The translations under genes and the position numbers were made by a program. Below are positions 27,096 through 35,976 of a stretch of DNA of 64,000 bases, in pieces. The DNA comes from Methylobacterium sp. J-048 (GTDB taxonomy: Bacteria; Pseudomonadota; Alphaproteobacteria; Rhizobiales; Beijerinckiaceae). Numbering within the stretch: the first letter of the stretch is position 1; every line of letters begins with the position of its first letter. The DNA is taken from assembly GCF_022829515.1 (NCBI RefSeq), contig NZ_JAKSYL010000146.1, positions 1 to 64,000 of the forward strand, in the 5' to 3' direction. Below the pieces are notes generated by a model, which saw only the letters and a program-made list of their open reading frames with translations, was not told the origin of the DNA and did no database searches.

Positions 27096-28382
27096 ATGGA
27101 CAGGGTATCGGCGATCGACGCGGCGGTCCGTGCGCAGCGCGGCCGGGTGGAAGCCCTGTTCGACGAACTCGCCCGGTGCGGTCGTACGGATCCCGGCTTC
27201 ACGCGGCCCTCCTATAGCCCGGAGGAGACCGGAGCGCACGCCATCGTAGCGCGCTGCGGCGCCGATCTCGACCTCGCGATCCACCGGGATATCGCCGCCA
27301 ACACCACCATGACGCTGCCAGGGCAGGATCGGAGCTTACCGCCGATCCTGATCGGCTCCCACCTCGACACCGTGGCGCAGGGGGGGAACTTCGACGGCGC
27401 CGCCGGCGTGGTGGCCGGTCTCGCGGCCGTCGCGGCGCTTCGCGCGCTCAGGCTGATCCCGGAGCGCGACATCACCGTCATGGGCGTCCGCGCCGAGGAG
27501 AGCGTCTGGTTCCAAGTCTCCTATATTGGCAGCCGGGCGGCGCTCGGAGCCCTGCCGGACGGGGCGCTCGACGTCCCGCGGATCGACAGCGGCCTCAGTC
27601 TCGCCGTGCACATCGCCCGGGAGGGCGGTGATCCGGACGCGCTGCGCTGCGGCCGGTCCGCCCTCGACGCCGCCGCGATCCACGCCTTCCTGGAGGTGCA
27701 TATCGAGCAGGCGCCGAGCCTTGAGGAGGCCGGGATTCCGGTCGGCCTCTGCACCGGGATCCCGGGCAATGTCCGCTACCCCGACGTCCGGATCGTCGGG
27801 CGCCACGATCATGTCGGCACGCCTCGCCGCTTCCGCCGCGACGCCGCCATGGCGGGCGCCGAGATCGCCCTGGCCCTCGACCGCGTCTGGGCGGCGCACG
27901 AGGCGGCTGGCTGCCCGATGGCGGTCACTTTCGGCCGGTTCCACACTGACACCGCGGTTCATGGCCTGACGACTGTCCCTGGGGCGTTCCACTTCAGCCT
28001 CGATATGCGCGCCTACGCGGCCGAGGTGCTGACGGAGCTGGAGGCTGCGTTCCTGGCGGCGGTGAAGGAGGTCTCGGAGCGCCGCGGCGTCACGGTAGCT
28101 CTGGGCTCCCGCGCCGAGGCTGGCGTCGGCGTGGTCTCGCCTCGGATCCGTGACGGGCTCGCCGCCGCCGCAGACGCGCTCGGCATCGCCATCCGGCCCC
28201 TCGGCAGCCCGGCCTCCCACGACGCCGCCGCTTTCGCCAAGGCCGGCGTGCCGATGGCCATGCTGTTCGTGCGCAACGCCAACGGCAGCCACAACCCGGA
28301 CGAGGCCATGGCGGTCGACGACCTCCTCGACGCAGTGGCGATCCTGACCGCCTGGCTGGTGGCGGAGGCCTGCGGCGGCTGA
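27096..28382 (+). CDS. M20 family Zn hydrolase (N-carbamoyl-L-amino acid amidohydrolase / allantoate amidohydrolase-like)
   Basis: A 428-residue peptidase-M20 hydrolase of the hydantoin-utilisation branch. Metal ligands appear in IGSHLDTVAQGGNFDGAAGV, in EES (normally EEG) within VRAEESVWFQVSYIGSRAA, in EVHIEQA and in the late PASHDAAAFA. The dimer-domain motif GRHDHVGTPRRFRRDA is a variant of GxANHAGTxPMxxRRDA. Such enzymes cleave N-carbamoyl amino acids or allantoate to release ammonia and CO2. The start at 27096 follows GGGAG. The neighbouring cyclic amidohydrolase and racemases fit a hydantoin- or allantoin-type route. Confidence 0.85.
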   Translation: MDRVSAIDAAVRAQRGRVEALFDELARCGRTDPGFTRPSYSPEETGAHAIVARCGADLDLAIHRDIAANTTMTLPGQDRSLPPILIGSHLDTVAQGGNFDGAAGVVAGLAAVAALRALRLIPERDITVMGVRAEESVWFQVSYIGSRAALGALPDGALDVPRIDSGLSLAVHIAREGGDPDALRCGRSALDAAAIHAFLEVHIEQAPSLEEAGIPVGLCTGIPGNVRYPDVRIVGRHDHVGTPRRFRRDAAMAGAEIALALDRVWAAHEAAGCPMAVTFGRFHTDTAVHGLTTVPGAFHFSLDMRAYAAEVLTELEAAFLAAVKEVSERRGVTVALGSRAEAGVGVVSPRIRDGLAAAADALGIAIRPLGSPASHDAAAFAKAGVPMAMLFVRNANGSHNPDEAMAVDDLLDAVAILTAWLVAEACGG

Positions 28383-28392
28383 GGTTGGCTCG

Positions 28393-29712
28393 TCAGGCGG
28401 CGAAGCGCGCGAGGGCGCCGGTGGGCGTGCCGAGTACCGCGTCGTCGCGCATCACGGGGTGGCCGCGCACGATCGTGGCGACGGGCCAGCCGGTCACGGC
28501 GGTGCCGGCGAACGGCGTCCAGCCGCAGGGCGAGACGATCCAGGAATCCTCGATCCGACGCCGCGCCTTCAGGTCCACGAGGGTGAAGTCGGCGTCGTAG
28601 CCGGCGGTGATCCGGCCCTTGCCGGCGAGGCCGTAGACCCGGGCCGGGCCGGCAGCCATCAGGTTGACGAGGCGCGCCAGCGACAGGCGCCCGGCCGCGA
28701 CGTGGTCGAGCATGATTGGCACCAGGGTCTGGACCCCGGTGAGGCCGGCCGGGCAGTCCGGCCAGGGCCGCTCCTTGGCGGCCCGCGCGTGGGGGGCGTG
28801 GTCGCTGCCGATCGTATCGACGGTCCCGTCGCGCAAGGCCGCCCAGGCCGCCGCCCGATGCCGCTCGCCGCGGATCGGCGGGTTCATCACGCCGAAGCCG
28901 CCCAGCGTGTCGTAGCAGTCCGGGGCCACCTGGGTGAGGTGGTTGACCAGCACCTCGACGGTGGCGACGTCGCGGAAATCGCGTAGGTAGGCGAGTTCCT
29001 CGGCCGTCGAGACGTGCAGGATGTGGGTCGCCCGTCCGGTTTTCCGCGCGAGCGCCATGAGGCGCCGCGTGCCCAGGAAGGCGCATTCCTCGTCGCGCCA
29101 CTCCATGTGGGTCCGGTACGGCTGCCCTCGGCTGAACAGCGTCTTGCGGGCCTGGAGTCGGTCCTCATCCTCGCTGTGGAAGGCCATGCGCCGATGGCCC
29201 GAACGCATCGCCCGCTCGAGATGGGCATCGTCCTCGATCATCAGCGCCGCCGTGGAGCTGCCGGCGAAGACTTTGACGGCACAGACCCCCGGCTCGCGCT
29301 CCAGCGCGGCGAGGGCGTCGATGTTGGCCTTCGTGCCGGCCACGTAGAGGCCGATGTCGCACCAGCTCCGGCCCACGACGTAATCGCGCTTCCAGGCGAG
29401 GCGCTCGGCATCGGCGATCGGCGGGACGGTGTTGGGCATGTCGAACACGGTGGCGATCCCGCCCAGCACCGCGGCGCGGGTGCCGGTCTCGATCGTCTCC
29501 ACCGCCGGGTCGCCGGGATCGCGCAGGTGCACGTGGCTGTCGATCAGCCCGGGCAGGACGTGCAGGCCCGCGGCGTCGATCACCGACTCCGCGGTGGCAT
29601 CGGCTGACGACGCGAGGTCCGCGATGCGCCCATCGCGGATGCCGAGATCGATCGTCTCGGTTCCCCACGGTGTGACGCAGGTGCCGCCGCGGATCAGCAG
29701 GTCGTAATGCAT
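28393..29712 (-). CDS. cyclic amidohydrolase (allantoinase / dihydroorotase / hydantoinase type)
   Basis: A 439-residue metal-dependent cyclic amidohydrolase. GLIDSHVHLRDPG gives the first two His ligands, CAVKVFAGSS the Lys expected to be carbamylated, AFHSEDE and HILHVSTAEE the next His ligands, and IGSDHAPH the Asp. It opens cyclic ureides such as allantoin, dihydroorotate or hydantoins. The ATG at 29712 follows AAGGA by about 8 bases. It follows a racemase-like gene on the same strand (13-base gap) and converges on the M20 hydrolase gene, whose product would take its ring-opened product (inference). Confidence 0.87.
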   Translation of the reverse strand: MHYDLLIRGGTCVTPWGTETIDLGIRDGRIADLASSADATAESVIDAAGLHVLPGLIDSHVHLRDPGDPAVETIETGTRAAVLGGIATVFDMPNTVPPIADAERLAWKRDYVVGRSWCDIGLYVAGTKANIDALAALEREPGVCAVKVFAGSSTAALMIEDDAHLERAMRSGHRRMAFHSEDEDRLQARKTLFSRGQPYRTHMEWRDEECAFLGTRRLMALARKTGRATHILHVSTAEELAYLRDFRDVATVEVLVNHLTQVAPDCYDTLGGFGVMNPPIRGERHRAAAWAALRDGTVDTIGSDHAPHARAAKERPWPDCPAGLTGVQTLVPIMLDHVAAGRLSLARLVNLMAAGPARVYGLAGKGRITAGYDADFTLVDLKARRRIEDSWIVSPCGWTPFAGTAVTGWPVATIVRGHPVMRDDAVLGTPTGALARFAA

Positions 29713-29725
29713 CGCCGTGTCCTTC

Positions 29726-30406
29726 TTACGGGGCCGCCCGGAGCAGCACCGCCCCGAGGGCGGCCGCGACCGCCTGCTGGCCGGGCTCGACGACCGGCCG
29801 CCCGATGGCCCGCTCGATTCCGGCCCGATGCGGCGCCATGCCGGCGCAGCCGAGCACGAGGACGTCGGCACCGTCGCGCTCGACCAGGGTCTGTGCCGCC
29901 GCGATCAGGCGGTCGCGGATGGCCTCCCCCGCCGTCTCGTCCGCCCGCGCCTCGACCGGCCGGCTGCCGGCATAGCGTTCACCGAGGCCCATCTGGCGGA
30001 CCATCCGGCGCTGGCGCCGAACGCTGCCCTCCGACAGGGCGACAATCCCGAAGCGCTCGCCCAGGGTAAGGGCGCGGAGGATACCCCACTCGGCGATGCC
30101 CATCACGGGCCGGCCCCCGGCGACCTCGCGGGCGGTGTGCAGGCCCGGGTCGCTGAAGCAGGCGATGACGAAGGCGTCCGCCGCATCCGCCGCGATGCGC
30201 CGGGCCAGCGGCATCACGACGGAATCGGCGTCCTGCTGGGATCCGATGCTCGCCGGCCCCTCGGGCAGGTCTGTCACCGCGATGGCGGGGCCGCCGGCGA
30301 GGCGCAGCGGGTCCAGCGCCGCGTCGATGGCGGCGGTCACGCTCGGGGAGGAGTTCGGATTAATGACCAGGATGCGCGCGGACCTGACGGCGCCGAGATG
30401 GTGCAT
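29726..30406 (-). CDS. Asp/Glu/hydantoin racemase family protein
   Basis: A 226-residue hydantoin/allantoin racemase relative. ARILVINPNSSPSVTAAI starts the fold. Both catalytic cysteines of the family are present: FVIACFSDPGL near residue 86 and LVLGCAGMAPH near residue 180. The ATG at 30406 follows a strong AGGAGG. Unlike the racemase-like gene at 25467, this one keeps the two-Cys active site and is the better candidate for a working racemase, supplying the correct enantiomer to the downstream cyclic amidohydrolase. Confidence 0.85.
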   Translation of the reverse strand: MHHLGAVRSARILVINPNSSPSVTAAIDAALDPLRLAGGPAIAVTDLPEGPASIGSQQDADSVVMPLARRIAADAADAFVIACFSDPGLHTAREVAGGRPVMGIAEWGILRALTLGERFGIVALSEGSVRRQRRMVRQMGLGERYAGSRPVEARADETAGEAIRDRLIAAAQTLVERDGADVLVLGCAGMAPHRAGIERAIGRPVVEPGQQAVAAALGAVLLRAAP

Positions 30407-30548
30407 GCCGCCTCCTGCTGAACCGGCGCGATGGCCTGCCACTGACGATAGTGGCCGGCGCAATGCGAAACCCGGGCCGTACCGTCCCCGGTGCAACCCG
30501 GAAGGCACTGATCTTGCCCACCCCAGCGACCCAAGGGAGAGGTGATCG

Positions 30549-32015
30549 ATGCACGACGACGCAGCGGACGAGTCGACCGGTGTCACCCTGGTGCAGGGAG
30601 CCCGATGGGTCGTCGCCTGGGACCCCGACAGCGGCGGCCACATCTATCGCACCGGTGCGGATGTGGTCTTCGCCGACGGCGTCCTCACCCATGTCGGGCC
30701 GGGCTATGCGGGGCCACCGCCGGATCGGACCATCGACGCCGCCGGCTGCCTGATCATGCCGGGGCTCGTCGACATCCACACCCATCTGTTCTCGGAGCCG
30801 ATGAACAAGGGCATGTGGGACGAGGTCGGCAGCCAGCGCCTCTACAACACCTCGCTCTACGAGTACCTGCCGATCCTGCGGCCCGACGCGGAGGGCACGC
30901 GGGCGGCCTACGGGGTGGCGCTCGCCGAGCTCGCGTTGTCGGGCGTCACCACGGTCTGCGACCTTGCCCTGCCGAGCGACGGCTGGCTCGATCTCCTGGG
31001 TGCCTCGGGCCTGCGGGTCTGCATCGCCCCGATGTTCCGCTCGGGCCGCTGGCTCACCCGGAACGGCCACAGCGTGGAATACGAGTGGGACGCGGCGGCG
31101 GGCGAGCGCGGCTTGGAGCAGGCGCTTACCGAGATCGCAGCGGCAGAGCGTCATCCGAGCGGGCGCCTGTCCGGCATGCTCTGCCCGGCCCAGGTCGACA
31201 CCTGCACGGCGGAGTTGCTGCGGGACGCTCATGCCGAGGCGATCACGCGCGACCTGCGCTTCCATACGCACGCGGCGCAGTCCCTGTCGGAGTTCCACGA
31301 GATCACCCGCCGCACCGGGATGACGCCGATCGAGTGGCTCGACGATCTCGGCGTAATCACCGAGCGCACCATCGTGGGCCACGGGATCTTCCTCGACGAC
31401 CATCCCTGGACCCACTGGCACAGCCCGGGCTCGGACATGCGGCGCCTCGCCGAACGCGGCGCCACGGTCGCCCATTGCCCGACGGTCTTCGCCCGCCGCG
31501 GCATCGCGCTTCACCATTTCGGCCGCTACCTACAGGCGGGGGTCAACATGGGCATCGGCACCGATGTCTACCCGCACAACATGCTCGACGAGATGCGCCT
31601 CGTCTCGTACCTCGCCCGGGTCGTCGCCGAGAACCCGCGCGATACCCGCGCGGCGGACGTGTTCCACGCCGCCACGGTGGGCGGCGCGAAGGCCCTCGGG
31701 CGCGCCGACATCGGACGGCTCGCGCCGGGCTGCAAGGCCGATTTCGTGCTCGTCGACTGTGCGCATCCGGCGATGCGCCCATGTCGCGATCCCGTGCAGT
31801 CGCTGATCTACTCGGCCGGCGACCGAGCGGTCCGGCAGGTCATCGTCGGCGGCCGCGAGATCGTGCGCGACGGCCGCGCCCTGACGATCGACTACGCTTC
31901 CGCCGCGGCGGCGCTGGAGGAGGCGCAGGGCCGTGCGCTCGCGCAGATCCGGCAGCTCGACTGGGCGGGGCGCGGCCCCGACGCGATCGCGCCGCCGACC
32001 TTCCCGGGGCTGTGA
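30549..32015 (+). CDS. amidohydrolase family protein (AHS group)
   Basis: A 488-residue amidohydrolase with the metal HxH in GLVDIHTHLFSE, RFHTHAAQSLSEFHE and IVGHGIFLDDHPW for the following His ligands, and MGIGTDVYPHNMLDEMRL for the Asp. EPMNKGMWDEVGSQRLYNTS marks a conserved subfamily whose substrate I do not know. GGGAGAGG lies upstream of the ATG. It is transcribed away from the racemase gene and towards the orphan binding protein at 32029, with 13 bases between the stops. Confidence 0.83.
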   Translation: MHDDAADESTGVTLVQGARWVVAWDPDSGGHIYRTGADVVFADGVLTHVGPGYAGPPPDRTIDAAGCLIMPGLVDIHTHLFSEPMNKGMWDEVGSQRLYNTSLYEYLPILRPDAEGTRAAYGVALAELALSGVTTVCDLALPSDGWLDLLGASGLRVCIAPMFRSGRWLTRNGHSVEYEWDAAAGERGLEQALTEIAAAERHPSGRLSGMLCPAQVDTCTAELLRDAHAEAITRDLRFHTHAAQSLSEFHEITRRTGMTPIEWLDDLGVITERTIVGHGIFLDDHPWTHWHSPGSDMRRLAERGATVAHCPTVFARRGIALHHFGRYLQAGVNMGIGTDVYPHNMLDEMRLVSYLARVVAENPRDTRAADVFHAATVGGAKALGRADIGRLAPGCKADFVLVDCAHPAMRPCRDPVQSLIYSAGDRAVRQVIVGGREIVRDGRALTIDYASAAAALEEAQGRALAQIRQLDWAGRGPDAIAPPTFPGL

Positions 32016-32028
32016 CGCCCCGGGCTCC

Positions 32029-33621
32029 TCAGGCGGGCCGCACGTTCCAGAAGGTCGGGAACCCGTCGAGGATGCCGGTGAGGCCGGAGCGGTAGGCGGT
32101 CGGCTGCAGGTACTGGCCCAGCGGGTAGTAGGGCACATCCTGCATCGCCTGGAGCTGGATGTCCCGGCAGAGGGCGGCGCGGGCCGCCTCGTCCGGGGCG
32201 GTGAACCACGCGTCGCGTAAGGACTCGATCCGCGGGGTCGTGGCCCAGCCGGCATAGCCGGTCTCGCCCGTCCCGCGCAGGGCGATGTAGCCGGCGGGGT
32301 TCAGCCAATCCATGCCGGACCAGTTGGTCACGAAGGCGCTCCAGCCGCCCTCGGAGACCGGCCCCTTGCGGTTACGCCGCTGCAGCATCGCGTTGAACTC
32401 GACCGCGTAGACCTCGACGGTCATGCCGACGCGCTGGAGCAGGTCGGCCGCGACCTGGCCGAGCGCCAGCAGGGGCGCCGAGTTCGACGGCACCATCAGC
32501 AGCACCGTCTCGCCATTGTAGCCGGCGGCCTTCAGCTCGGCGCGCACCCGGGCCGGATCGCGCGCATCGGTGAGCGGCCCGAGCCCGTCCGTCGAGGCCA
32601 TCGGGGTGTCGGGGCAGAAGAAGCCGAGGGGCACGTGGAACAGGCCGGGATCGTCTACGCCCACGACGCCCTGCATGCAGGCGGTCTGGTCGATCCCGCC
32701 CCACAGCGCCCGCCGGATCGCCGGATTGTTGAAGGGCGGCTGCAGATGGTTGACCCGCAGCATCGTGACAAAGCCGGTCGTGTCGAGCACGCGGGTGGTC
32801 ACGCCCTTCGCAGCCTTAAGCAGGCCGAGCTGGTCATGCGAGGCGTATTCCTGCCAGTCGGCCTCGCCGGCGATCAGCGCGGATGTCGCTGTCGAGGTGT
32901 CGCCGATCACCCGCCACTCGACCCGGTCGTAATGGACCACCTTCGGACCCGAGGTCCATGTGGGCGCGCCGTCCTTGCGGGGCACGTAGCCCTCGAAGCG
33001 GGTATAGACCGTGCGGTCTCCGGGCACGCGCTCGTCCGCCTTGAAGCGAAACGGGCCTGAGCCGATCAGCTCCGGCACCTGCTGGAACGGGTCGGTGATC
33101 GCGAGGCGCTCTGGCATCATGGCGCAGACCGGCACCGAGGCCTTGCCCAGCGCGATCGGCAGCAGCGGGAACGGCTGCTTGAGCTGGAACCGGATGGTCC
33201 GGTCGTCGGGCGCCGAGAGTTCGTCGGTCATCGCCATCAGCGAGCCGCCGAACGGATCGCGCTTGGCCCAGCGCCGGAGGGAGGCGACGCAGTCGCGGGC
33301 GAGCACCGGGGTGCCGTCGTGGAAGCGCAGGCCCTCGCGCAAGGTCAGGTCCCAGCGGCGCCCGTCCTGCTCGATCCGGTGGCCCTCGACCATCTGCGGC
33401 GTGGCGCGGTAAGCGCCGTCCATGCCGTAGAGTGTGTCGAAGACCATGTAGCCGTGGTTGCGGGTGATGTACGCGAAGGTCGTCACCGGATCGAGGGTGA
33501 CGAGATCCTGCTGCGGGATGAAGCGCAGGGTTGTTGTAGCCTCTGCGCGGACCAGGGATGGTGCCGCGACTGCGCTCGCAACGACGGCTCCGGCTCCCTG
33601 CAACAGCGTACGCCGCTTCAT
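32029..33621 (-). CDS. orphan oligopeptide-type substrate-binding protein (SBP_bac_5)
   Basis: A 530-residue periplasmic receptor. A leader with twin arginine-like basic start (MKRRTLLQGAGAVVASAVAA, cut near VRA) is followed by LVTLDPVTTFAYITRNHGYM, WDLTLREGLRFHDGTPVLA and a C-terminal PTFWNVRPA. It resembles the orphan receptor at 9234-10793 much more than the DppA-like protein at 5720. There is no permease next to it. It probably borrows the DppBC-DF permease or one encoded elsewhere. Confidence 0.88.
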   Translation of the reverse strand: MKRRTLLQGAGAVVASAVAAPSLVRAEATTTLRFIPQQDLVTLDPVTTFAYITRNHGYMVFDTLYGMDGAYRATPQMVEGHRIEQDGRRWDLTLREGLRFHDGTPVLARDCVASLRRWAKRDPFGGSLMAMTDELSAPDDRTIRFQLKQPFPLLPIALGKASVPVCAMMPERLAITDPFQQVPELIGSGPFRFKADERVPGDRTVYTRFEGYVPRKDGAPTWTSGPKVVHYDRVEWRVIGDTSTATSALIAGEADWQEYASHDQLGLLKAAKGVTTRVLDTTGFVTMLRVNHLQPPFNNPAIRRALWGGIDQTACMQGVVGVDDPGLFHVPLGFFCPDTPMASTDGLGPLTDARDPARVRAELKAAGYNGETVLLMVPSNSAPLLALGQVAADLLQRVGMTVEVYAVEFNAMLQRRNRKGPVSEGGWSAFVTNWSGMDWLNPAGYIALRGTGETGYAGWATTPRIESLRDAWFTAPDEAARAALCRDIQLQAMQDVPYYPLGQYLQPTAYRSGLTGILDGFPTFWNVRPA

Positions 33622-33639
33622 CGGACAACCCCACTTTGC

Positions 33640-34047
33640 GCGGGCGGTGATTGGACAACCGCTCGCGGTAGTCCGGTACGATCACCAGACCCGGCAACCC
33701 GCAGGCTTGCAGGAACGAGGCCGCGGTCCGTCGGATTCGCCCGTCGAGGGTACCCCTTTGCCGGCAGGCTGGCACTGTCGGAGACTGTGCGCGACCAATC
33801 GAGCACATCGGCATCCTGAAGTTGCGCCAGCTTCGCGCGGTGCGGGGCCGCCGAGCCGCCGCGAAATCGTCTTGCCGACGCAGCCAACCTCGGAACGCGG
33901 TGAATGCTTCCACAGCATCCCGGTACGCAAGATCAGGATGATGCCTGCCAGCGCCGCCTCGTCCGAGGCGCGCGGCCTCCCGCCTTTCGGTTGCTCAAGC
34001 TCAGATGGCAGGAGCGGCTCGCCCCCCGCCCAGAGGTCGTCGGATAC
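33640..34047 (-). pseudogene. IS5-family transposase remnant
   Basis: Reading the minus strand from 34047 gives SDDLWAGGEPLLPSELEQPK, then GGRPRASDEAALAGIILILR and TGMLWK, the N-terminal DNA-binding region of IS5/IS427-type transposases. After a frameshift near 33860 the frame gives LAQLQDADVLDWSRTVSDSA and then PTDRG, the segment around the first catalytic Asp. The rest is degraded and the DDE C-terminal half is missing. No terminal repeats were recognised. Confidence 0.75.
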
Positions 34048-34286
34048 TTGCGCGTCTATACCCGCCTAATTTGCCTACTGCGGATTTGTTCGGCGTTCTC
34101 AGGCCTCCGCGCTTGTCCAATCGCGTCCGCTCATGATTCATTGTCGAGGCTAGCCCGATGACCGGATTGGGCGCAAAGCCGAAGGTCCGCTTCTGGGCGT
34201 CGACCCAACTTCCGCTGTCCACCCTTTGCAGAAGGTCGGAAGGTCCGCTCTCCGGCACTCGATGAAATCCTGCTACAGTTGCGGGG

Positions 34287-35290
34287 ATGAAACACGTCCA
34301 TTCCCACCTGTGGCCTGGGGTGCCGCTGGCCCTCGTTTCGGCCGTCCTGTTCGGTGCCTCTACCCCGTTCGCGAAGCTCCTGCTCGGTACGGTGTCGCCC
34401 CAACTGCTCGCGGGGCTGCTCTACCTCGGTGCAGGCGTCGGTCTGGCAGCTGTGCATGGCGGCCGGGCTGCCCTTGGCGTTCCGGCCCAGGAAGCTCCTC
34501 TGCGCCGTCACGATCTTCCGTGGCTGGCCGCGGTGGTGCTGTTCGGTGGGCTGGCAGGACCGCTACTGCTGATGCTGGGGCTGTCGTACACCTCTGCCGC
34601 TTCTGGGTCGCTGCTGCTCAACCTTGAAGGGCTGGCGACCATGCTCATCGCTTGGGTGGTATTTCGGGAGAACCTTGATCGACGTCTGCTGCTCGGCGCG
34701 TTCGCCATTCTCGCGGGCGCGGCCGTACTGTCGTGGAGCAGCGAGGGGATACGCCTCGACGCAGGCGCAGCGTTCATCGCCGCAGCCTGTCTGGCCTGAG
34801 GCATCGACAATAACCTGACCCGCAAGCTCTCCTCGGCCGACCCCGTGGTGACGGCCGCGATCAAGGGGTGGTGGCGGGCAGCGTCAACGTCGTCCTGGCG
34901 CTGCTACTGGGTGCGGACGCGCCGCCCGTAGCGACAATCGGAGCGACAGAGGTGGTCGGCTTCCTTGGCGTCGGGGTGAGCCTCGTCCTGTTCATGCTGG
35001 CGCTGCGTCACCTCGGTGCAGCCCGCACTGGAGCCTACTTCTCCCTCGCGCCGTTCATCGGCGCGGTGATCGCCGTCGCGCTGCTGCACGAGCTGGTGAC
35101 GATTCAGCTTGTCGTGGCCGGCCTGCTGATGGGAGGGGGTCTATGGCTGCACCTGGCGGAGCGGCACGAGCACGAGCACGCCCACGAGGTGATGGAGCAC
35201 GAGCACGTCCACGTACACGACGAGCACCATCAGCATCATCACGAGGGGCCAGTGATGGAGCCGCACTCGCACTGGCATAGACACGAGCCG
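34287..35290 (+). pseudogene. broken DMT/EamA-family transporter with His-rich tail
   Basis: The first frame (34287-34799) encodes an EamA domain (LALVSAVLFGASTPFAKLLL, AGLLYLGAGVGLAA, SLLLNLEGLATMLIAWVVF) ending at TGA 34797, where relatives should continue with Trp-Gly (CLA-stop-GIDNNLTRKLSSAD). A frameshift near 34866 then moves the frame, and the second EamA half continues as VAGSVNVVLALLLG to LLMGGGLWLHLAERHEHEHA. A His-rich tail of about 40 residues with HDEHHQHHHEG suggests divalent metal binding. Both lesions argue it is inactive unless recoded. Homology appears to stop near HWHRHEP at 35290. Confidence 0.8.
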
Positions 35291-35405
35291 AGGCGCCAGC
35301 ACGCTCGGCCAGTAGGCGCTGCATCACCTCACCATGCCGCGCCATCTCGGCGTCAATCGCCTCTACAGGCCGATTCTGTGAAGGGAAAGAAACCACGGTG
35401 CTCAT
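35290..35405 (-). pseudogene. 5' remnant of an unknown small gene joined tail-to-tail to the DMT remnant
   Basis: On the minus strand an ATG at 35405 opens STVVSFPSQNRPVEAIDAEM, then ARHGEVMQRLLAERAG, which looks like the amphipathic start of a small alphaproteobacterial hypothetical protein. Beyond about 35290 the frame runs into the antisense of the His-codon repeats and loses meaning. The junction probably marks a deletion or insertion end. Weak evidence, from protein character only. Confidence 0.35.
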
Positions 35406-35446
35406 GGGCATCCGTCACTAGCATATTCTGCCAGCAAGATCAGTGA

Positions 35447-35976
35447 CTTGTGGGTCACTGCCTGGGGATGCTTTGGGGCCTTTTTGTGGGGGCTGGTACC
35501 CCGGAATTTGCCCGCCTGGTTCAATACAAGAGTAGGGTTTCTGAGAGGCCAAAAACGCGCAAGAGCCGGGCTGCGCGTCGGCGCGGGACCTCCGCAGCCT
35601 TAGACGGTCCCTACACTCGATCCGCGGGCCCCGGGGTGGGGGTACAGGCATGCCCGATAGGCCCGCCATTACTCTACGCGCCCCGTGGGCGGCAGCGGCG
35701 GGGTTGGCGCGTGGGCTCACGGACGTTTGCCAGCGCACGGGCCTGTACGGCCAATTTTGACAGGGTGCTGGCTGGCGAACCCGGATCCAGGGCGGGATGG
35801 GTCCCAACCCGGGGGTGCCTGGCAAGCTGAGCGACCTGCCTCTACCTCTCTTAAGACCACCGCCGACCAAATATCGACGTTCATTGCTTGTAGAGTATGT
35901 CGTCGGTTTAGACTGAACTTCAGCGCTGATATCAGTATTGTAATCAGCACGTGTGGCAGATTTAAGGCCCGTTAAT
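35447..35976. other. intergenic stretch, no recognisable gene
   Basis: About 530 bases before the PilZ gene. It contains a small GGGG-CTGGTA-CCCC hairpin near 35489 and several G-rich runs. The part from about 35850 to 35960 is distinctly more AT-rich than its surroundings and probably contains the promoter of the PilZ gene. Open frames here are Arg/Gly-rich and look like chance. Confidence 0.4.
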
